Source: an uncultured Anaerococcus sp. | Lineage (GTDB): Bacteria; Bacillota; Clostridia; Tissierellales; Peptoniphilaceae | Length of the DNA: 29,343 nt | Assembly (NCBI RefSeq): GCF_947253225.1 | Contig: NZ_CAMXYR010000018.1 | Location: 1 to 29,343 of the forward strand | Direction: 5' to 3' | Shown here: piece after piece, positions 24,793-29,343 of the stretch | Layout: every line of letters starts with the position of its first letter | How positions within the stretch are numbered: position 1 is the first letter of the stretch | Position numbers and translations under genes: made by a program | The notes under the pieces: model-generated | What the model saw: only the letters and a program-made list of their open reading frames with translations | What the model was told of the DNA's origin: nothing | Database searches by the model: none

Positions 24793-25236
24793 ATGACAAA
24801 AAAGTGCGATCCTATATTCTCTATTTTTAATTTGCTAAGATATGCCCATGGTCTTAATAAGGAAAGGGTTAAGTTTTACGGTCTTAAGGATCTTGAAACA
24901 ATCATTCTTATTAATATTGGGATTATGAAAAATCCTACTCAAAAAGATATTTGTGATAGGTTGAAATCTCCCAAGCAGACCATCAATAATGTGATTAAAA
25001 ATCTTGTAGATAAGGGCTTGGTCGTCTTAGACCAGTCTTTGGAAGATAAGAGGATAAAAATCCTAAGATTGACTGATAAGGGGATAAAAAATAGGGATGA
25101 TAACCTCAAGCCCCTACTTGAAGCAAATAAGAGAATGTATGAGCAGTTAGGAGAAGAAAAAGTCGTAGAAATTACCAGAGCCTTGGAGCTTTTGATTGAA
25201 GCAATTAGGGGCAATTTTGAGAAGGAGGATAGATGA
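24793..25236 (+). CDS. MarR-family transcriptional regulator
   Basis: The 147-residue protein has the winged-helix layout of MarR repressors: an N-terminal dimer helix, a helix-turn-helix at about 49-72 (TQKDICDRLKSPKQTINNVI), a wing with LEDKRIKILRLTDKG (about 83-97; the family pattern is DxRxxxLxLTxxG) and a long C-terminal helix. It probably represses its own operon and releases it on binding a small hydrophobic compound, as known for this family. AAAGGAAAG lies about 4 bases before the ATG. The stop codon overlaps the start of the first ABC gene (ATGA at 25233-25236), so the three genes form one translationally coupled operon. Cys5 could be redox active, but this is speculation. Confidence 0.92.
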   Translation: MTKKCDPIFSIFNLLRYAHGLNKERVKFYGLKDLETIILINIGIMKNPTQKDICDRLKSPKQTINNVIKNLVDKGLVVLDQSLEDKRIKILRLTDKGIKNRDDNLKPLLEANKRMYEQLGEEKVVEITRALELLIEAIRGNFEKEDR

Positions 25237-26996
25237 ATAGTATTATAGAATTTAATAAGGCGTTTTCATATTTAAAAAAACACCTTGGTGAGTACAAAAA
25301 GACCAGAAGAATTTCGCAGATTTTTACAACTATAGAGACAATTTTAGAACTTTTGATACCGATGATGATGGGGATAACCTTAAATACTGCTGTATACACT
25401 AAGGATTTGGGTCAAGCTATGAAGTATGGGGCGATTATGGTAGGTCTTTCTCTAATTACCATGTATTGTGGTATGCAGGCCTCAAAAAACGCAGGTCTTA
25501 CCTCAAGTGGAATAGCAGCAAACACAAGAGAGGCTGAATATAGGAATATACAAAAGTTTTCTTTTGAGGATTTGGAGCATTTTGGAGTGCCATCTCTATT
25601 GACTAGGTTAACCTCAGATATGCAACAGCTTTCCCAGTCAATGTTCATGTCTACAAGGTTTGTAATAAAAACTGTAGTTATGGCTATATTTTCTTTTGCC
25701 CTAGCCTTTAGGGCAAGTGCCAAACTCTCACTAATTTTCTTGGTAGGAGTTACAGTCTTATTTATAGCTCTTATGCTTCTTACAACATATGCCATACCCA
25801 AATTTAGGAAAGCACGTTACCAATACGATAATTTGAACTTGGTTATAGAAGAAAATCTCAACAACATGAGGGTTATCAAGGCTTTTGTTAGAAAGAGATA
25901 CGAGCTTGATAAGTTTGGAATCCAAAATGAGGAGATGTTTAGGTTATCTGATGGGTCCCAAGGACCGATGTCCTATTTCTTTCCAATATCTAACTTCGTC
26001 TTGTTTGGAACTTTTGTAGCTATAACCTACTTTGGCGGTATTGAAATAATTGAGGGTAGACTCGGGGTTGGAGATTTAATTTCCTTTAACATGTACGCAA
26101 TCATGCTTTTAGGAGCCTTTATTGGTATGAGTATGGTTCTTACCATGTTTATGGCTGCTTCTCCAGGAGTTACTCGTGTTGTAGAAGTTCTAAAGAAAGT
26201 ACCATCTATGGACAATGATGATAAGATTGAAGGACTTGTGCCAGAAGATGGGTCAATTGATTTTGACAATGTTTCTTTTAAATATGAGAAAGATTCTGAA
26301 ACTTATCAACTTGAAGATATCAACCTGCACATCAAAAGTGGAGAGTCAATTGGGATTTTGGGGCCAACTGGATCCTCAAAGTCAACCTTGGTTCAATTGA
26401 TTCCAAGATTGTATGATATTAGCAAGGGGAGTCTAAAGGTTGGAGGTCATGATGTTAAAAGCTATGATCTCCACACGCTTAGAGATGCTGTATCCATAGT
26501 TTTACAAAAAAACACCTTGTTTTCAGGAACTATTGCAGATAACCTTCGTTGGGGTGATGAGCATGCAAGTGATGAAGAGATAAGAAAGGCTGCCCAGATT
26601 GCCCAAGCCGATGATTTCGTAAGTCAAAGGAATGATTCTTACGAATCAAAGCTCGGTCAGGGGGGAAGTGGAGTTTCTGGTGGTCAAAAACAAAGACTAA
26701 CCATAGCAAGGTCTTTGCTAAAGAAGCCAAAAATCTTAATCCTCGACAATTCAACATCAGCGGTTGATACTAAAACCGAAACGGCTATTATAGAAGGAAT
26801 TAACAAAAATCTTAAGGACTTGACGAAGATTATAATTTCTCAAAGAGTTTCATCTTTTAAGTATGTTGATAGGATTATTGTAATGGAAGAAGGAAAGATA
26901 GCTGATATAGGTAGCCACAAAGACCTATACCAAAGGAATAAAGTATATAGGCAAACTTATGACATCCAACAACAAGGAGGTGGGGATAATGAATAA
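25233..26996 (+). CDS. ABC multidrug-type exporter subunit A with a degenerate ATP site
   Basis: The 587-residue protein has a six-helix membrane domain (about 25-310) and an ATPase domain. Walker A is GPTGSSKST (377-385, Gly replaced by Ser before the Lys), the Q-loop Gln is at 425, and the signature VSGGQ (481-485) is intact. Walker B reads ILILDNSTS: the catalytic Glu is Asn506. The switch His is Gln537 (IISQRVSS). These changes are those of the non-hydrolysing site in heterodimeric exporters such as LmrCD, BmrCD and TM287/288. It pairs with the next gene, whose ATP residues are intact. Export of drugs or lipids is inferred from the family and the MarR gene in front; the substrate is unknown. 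The start has AAGGAGG about 6 bases upstream. Confidence 0.92.
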   Translation: MNSIIEFNKAFSYLKKHLGEYKKTRRISQIFTTIETILELLIPMMMGITLNTAVYTKDLGQAMKYGAIMVGLSLITMYCGMQASKNAGLTSSGIAANTREAEYRNIQKFSFEDLEHFGVPSLLTRLTSDMQQLSQSMFMSTRFVIKTVVMAIFSFALAFRASAKLSLIFLVGVTVLFIALMLLTTYAIPKFRKARYQYDNLNLVIEENLNNMRVIKAFVRKRYELDKFGIQNEEMFRLSDGSQGPMSYFFPISNFVLFGTFVAITYFGGIEIIEGRLGVGDLISFNMYAIMLLGAFIGMSMVLTMFMAASPGVTRVVEVLKKVPSMDNDDKIEGLVPEDGSIDFDNVSFKYEKDSETYQLEDINLHIKSGESIGILGPTGSSKSTLVQLIPRLYDISKGSLKVGGHDVKSYDLHTLRDAVSIVLQKNTLFSGTIADNLRWGDEHASDEEIRKAAQIAQADDFVSQRNDSYESKLGQGGSGVSGGQKQRLTIARSLLKKPKILILDNSTSAVDTKTETAIIEGINKNLKDLTKIIISQRVSSFKYVDRIIVMEEGKIADIGSHKDLYQRNKVYRQTYDIQQQGGGDNE

Positions 26997-28854
26997 AAAT
27001 GAAATTAGTAAAAAAGCCTACAGAAGGCAAGTATCCTACAAATCCTTGGCAAGGCTTATGACTTATCTTTTTGAGTATAAGTGGCAGATGGCTGTTGTTA
27101 TTTTAGGGGTGATTATTTCAACTATCACTCAAATTTGGGGAGTGAATATGTTAAAGCCGATAATTGATACCTACATTCTTAAAAAGGATGTGCTAGGTCT
27201 AAAACACGCAGTTATGCAAATGAGCATGGTCTATTTTGTATCAGCTTTAACGTCTCTCATATATTCAAGGCTTATGGTTAGGGTTGGAGAAAGGTCAATT
27301 AGAAACATCAGGACAGACCTTTTTGATAGAATCCAAAGCCTACCAGTAAGATTTTTTGACACCAATAAGCACGGTGAGATTATGTCGAGATTTACCAACG
27401 ACACAGACGTTTTGTCCCAAGCTTTGGCAAATACTGTTCCAACTATAATAAGGTCCTTGTTGATGTTTTTTGGGACTGTCCTTGTAATGTTTAAATTGGA
27501 CTTCAATTTGACTTTGACAATGATAGTGGGGCTACTTGTCATGCTTCCAATCCTATCAAGGGTTGTCCTAAAGACAGGCAAATACTTTTCTATAGCCCAA
27601 GCCAATGTTTCAACCCTTCATGGCTATAATGAGGAGATGCTAACAGGTCAAAAGGTAATCAAGGTTTTTTCCAGAGAAAAAATTGCTAATGAAGATTTTG
27701 TGGAAAATTCTCAAATGCTAAGAAGGTCTTTTGCTGAGGCTAACATCAGTGCTGGTAAGATTATGCCTTTTCTCCTAAACTCTGTAAATATCCTCTATGC
27801 CTTTATTACAGTTCTTGGTGTCTATTTGACCATCAAGGGAAATATTACGGTAGGAGTTCTTGCTGCCTTCTTGTCAAATATCAGACAGATTCAAAACCCG
27901 ATTGTCAATATATCCCAACAAGCTAATGCAGTTTTCCAAGCTCTAGCAGGAGCTGACAGGATATTTGAAATAATGGATATGGAAATCGAAATTGACACAG
28001 GATATATTGACCTTGTAAATGCAGTTAGGACCAAGGAAGGTCAAATTATCGAAAGAGATGGAATAAGCGGAAGATACGCTTGGAAGTGGGAAGAAAATGG
28101 AAAAGTTCGCTACAAGATGCTAGAAGGTAGGCTTGAATTTAATAATGTTGACTTCTCCTATGATGGAGTAAATAAGATTCTCAAAAATATTTCATTTTAT
28201 GCTGATCCAGGAGAAAAGATAGCATTTGTGGGTTCTACTGGAGCTGGTAAGACCACAATAACAAATGTAATAACAAGATTTTACGAAATCGACAATGGTA
28301 TCATAGAAGTTGATGGAATAAACATAAGAAACATCAAAAAAGAGGCCCTAAGAAAGGCCTTTGGAATGGTTCTCCAAGAAGTGAACTTATTCACAGACAA
28401 TATAGATGGTAATATTCGCTATGGAAAACTATCTGCAACAGAAGACGAAATCAATTCAGCTGCAAGGCTATCTGGAGCAGATTCTTTCATTAAAAGGCTA
28501 CCTGAAGGTTATGAAACAAAGATAAAAGGAGATGGCTCATCCCTATCTGATGGGCAAAATCAGCTTATTTCAATATCAAGGGCAGCCATAGCAGAACCAC
28601 CCATGCTAATCCTTGATGAAGCAACAAGTTCCATAGATACATCAACAGAAAAGGATGTAACAGAAGCTATGGATAACTTGATGGCAGGGTCAACCTCAAT
28701 AGTAATAGCCCATAGACTCTCAACCATCCAAAATTCAGATGTAATCATGGTGATGGATGCTGGAAGGATAATAGAACGAGGTAGCCATGATAAGCTTATG
28801 GAAGAAAAAGGAACCTACTGGCAACTATATACTGGTAAGTTGGAATTAGATTAA
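26989..28854 (+). CDS. ABC multidrug-type exporter subunit B with intact catalytic site
   Basis: The start is set at ATG 26989 because AAGGAGG lies at 26974-26980; an in-frame ATG at 26959 would add 10 residues but has no such site. The 621-residue protein has a membrane domain (about 30-320), an insertion of about 40 residues before the ATPase domain (about 336-378, with GRYAWKWEENGKV), and then Walker A GSTGAGKTT (415-423), Walker B LDEATS with catalytic Glu, and switch His575 (IAHRLS). Its signature is LSDGQ (519-523) instead of LSGGQ. It thus supplies the working Walker motifs and the poor signature, complementary to subunit A. It overlaps subunit A by 8 bases. Confidence 0.93.
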   Translation: MNKNEISKKAYRRQVSYKSLARLMTYLFEYKWQMAVVILGVIISTITQIWGVNMLKPIIDTYILKKDVLGLKHAVMQMSMVYFVSALTSLIYSRLMVRVGERSIRNIRTDLFDRIQSLPVRFFDTNKHGEIMSRFTNDTDVLSQALANTVPTIIRSLLMFFGTVLVMFKLDFNLTLTMIVGLLVMLPILSRVVLKTGKYFSIAQANVSTLHGYNEEMLTGQKVIKVFSREKIANEDFVENSQMLRRSFAEANISAGKIMPFLLNSVNILYAFITVLGVYLTIKGNITVGVLAAFLSNIRQIQNPIVNISQQANAVFQALAGADRIFEIMDMEIEIDTGYIDLVNAVRTKEGQIIERDGISGRYAWKWEENGKVRYKMLEGRLEFNNVDFSYDGVNKILKNISFYADPGEKIAFVGSTGAGKTTITNVITRFYEIDNGIIEVDGINIRNIKKEALRKAFGMVLQEVNLFTDNIDGNIRYGKLSATEDEINSAARLSGADSFIKRLPEGYETKIKGDGSSLSDGQNQLISISRAAIAEPPMLILDEATSSIDTSTEKDVTEAMDNLMAGSTSIVIAHRLSTIQNSDVIMVMDAGRIIERGSHDKLMEEKGTYWQLYTGKLELD

Positions 28855-28860
28855 CACAAG

Positions 28861-28899
28861 AAGTCTTGAGTCAAAATTTATTTTGCTTAAGGCTTTTTT
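28861..28899 (+). terminator. rho-independent terminator of the MarR/ABC operon
   Basis: 28861-28877 pairs with 28880-28895 (about 16 pairs including two G-U pairs and one bulged T) and runs into six T (28894-28899). Confidence 0.75.
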
Positions 28900-29013
28900 A
28901 ATCCTAATATAACTTTTGAAAATTATCTAAGGAAAATACACAAGGGGTAGTTAATAATATTTGAAAGACTTGGAGGAAAATTTAGGAAAAATTCTTAGCT
29001 ATTTAGAAATGAT

Positions 29014-29042
29014 TTGACAAAAAATATTAAAAATGTTATCAT
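29014..29042 (+). promoter_or_regulatory. promoter of tRNA-Phe
   Basis: A perfect -35 TTGACA (29014-29019), a 17-base spacer and TATCAT (29037-29042, 5 of 6). The expected start near 29049 is about 11 bases before the tRNA. Confidence 0.8.
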
Positions 29043-29059
29043 ATATGAGTAACTGATAA

Positions 29060-29135
29060 GCCCAGATAGCTCAGTCGGTAGAGCAGGGGACTGAAAATCC
29101 CCGTGTCGGTGGTTCGATTCCGCCTCTGGGCACCA
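29060..29135 (+). tRNA. tRNA-Phe (anticodon GAA)
   Basis: A complete 76-base tRNA with the CCA end encoded. The acceptor stem GCCCAGA pairs with TCTGGGC, the D arm is GCTC/GAGC, the anticodon stem GGGGA/TCCCC holds the loop CTGAAAA (anticodon GAA), and the T arm is GGTGG-TTCGATT-CCGCC. It reads UUC and UUU codons. Confidence 0.97.
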
Positions 29136-29235
29136 AGATAAACCTAAATTACTATGGATAGACCTTAGATGAGTCATGGATAAGTTTAGATGGTAGGGTC
29201 TTTAAGGAAAATCCTTAAAAAATTTATAAAAAAAC

Positions 29236-29263
29236 TTTACAAATCATAAAAAAGTAATATAAT
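29236..29263 (+). promoter_or_regulatory. promoter of tRNA-Gly
   Basis: TTTACA (29236-29241), a 16-base spacer and a perfect TATAAT (29258-29263), ten bases before the tRNA. The tRNA therefore does not depend on read-through from tRNA-Phe. Confidence 0.7.
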
Positions 29264-29272
29264 ATTAAGTGT

Positions 29273-29343
29273 GCGGATGTGGCTCAGGGGTAGAGCATCG
29301 CCTTGCCAAGGCGAGGGTCGCGAGTTCGAATCTCGTCATCCGC
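29273..29343 (+). tRNA. tRNA-Gly (anticodon GCC), at the window edge
   Basis: The body is complete to the last acceptor base (71 bases); the discriminator and CCA lie beyond the window. The acceptor stem GCGGATG pairs with CATCCGC, the D arm is GCTC/GAGC, the anticodon stem TCGCC/GGCGA holds TTGCCAA (anticodon GCC), and the T arm is GCGAG-TTCGAAT-CTCGT. Confidence 0.95.

Noticed and set aside
26959..26988. Upstream in-frame ATG for exporter subunit B
   Set aside because: It has no ribosome binding site, whereas the ATG at 26989 has AAGGAGG at 8 bases.
28995..29177. Minus-strand 60-residue frame containing GDFQSPALPTELSG
   Set aside because: It is the antisense of the tRNA-Phe gene, a well-known source of spurious protein predictions.

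Overview
The window looks like chromosomal DNA of a low-GC, Gram-positive anaerobe, most likely a Gram-positive anaerobic coccus of the Tissierellia (Anaerococcus or Peptoniphilus-like). The reasons are the AT-rich composition, a soluble [FeFe] hydrogenase, MurJ, strong AGGAGG-type ribosome binding sites, and a giant secreted repeat protein of Rib and InlB type. The genus is an inference from gene style; no 16S rRNA gene is present.

Layout. 1-1190: an AT-rich, poorly conserved stretch with a possible 35-residue ORF, a strong hairpin terminator (227-260) and two small membrane proteins on the minus strand. 1191-3017: a two-gene unit with a 93-residue Cys-motif protein and an [FeFe] hydrogenase with several ferredoxin-type clusters, followed by a very long hairpin (3031-3134). 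3018-3400: a 383-base gap holding an extended -10 promoter and two copies of the palindrome TGAAC-N3-GTTCA. 3401-6782: a CydDC-like heterodimeric ABC exporter. 6849-8369: the lipid II flippase MurJ with its own promoter and terminator. 8459-11087 (minus): a MoxR/NorQ-type AAA+ ATPase overlapping a NorD/CoxE-type VWA protein.

11293-24663 is the centre of the window: a single 13.4-kb gene for a 4456-residue secreted protein. It has a signal peptide, InlB/Listeria-Bacteroides-type modules, about 25 degenerate copies of a unit with the core GYVKVTF...YYVNP...GYxFxxW, six Rib-like domains, an acidic linker and a C-terminal anchor that lacks a true LPXTG. Its history can be read in the DNA: a diverged duplication of about 1.6 kb, a perfect 341-bp direct repeat, and an abrupt change of codon style exactly where the second 341-bp copy ends.

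24793-28854: a MarR-type regulator in a tightly overlapping operon with a second heterodimeric ABC exporter, in which one of the two ATP sites is degenerate in a consistent, asymmetric way. 29060-29343: tRNA-Phe(GAA) and tRNA-Gly(GCC), each with a clear promoter.

The genes form a housekeeping and envelope neighbourhood (hydrogen metabolism, peptidoglycan precursor flipping, exporters) around a giant surface adhesin. Substrates of both exporters, and the clients of the AAA+/VWA pair, cannot be read from the sequence.
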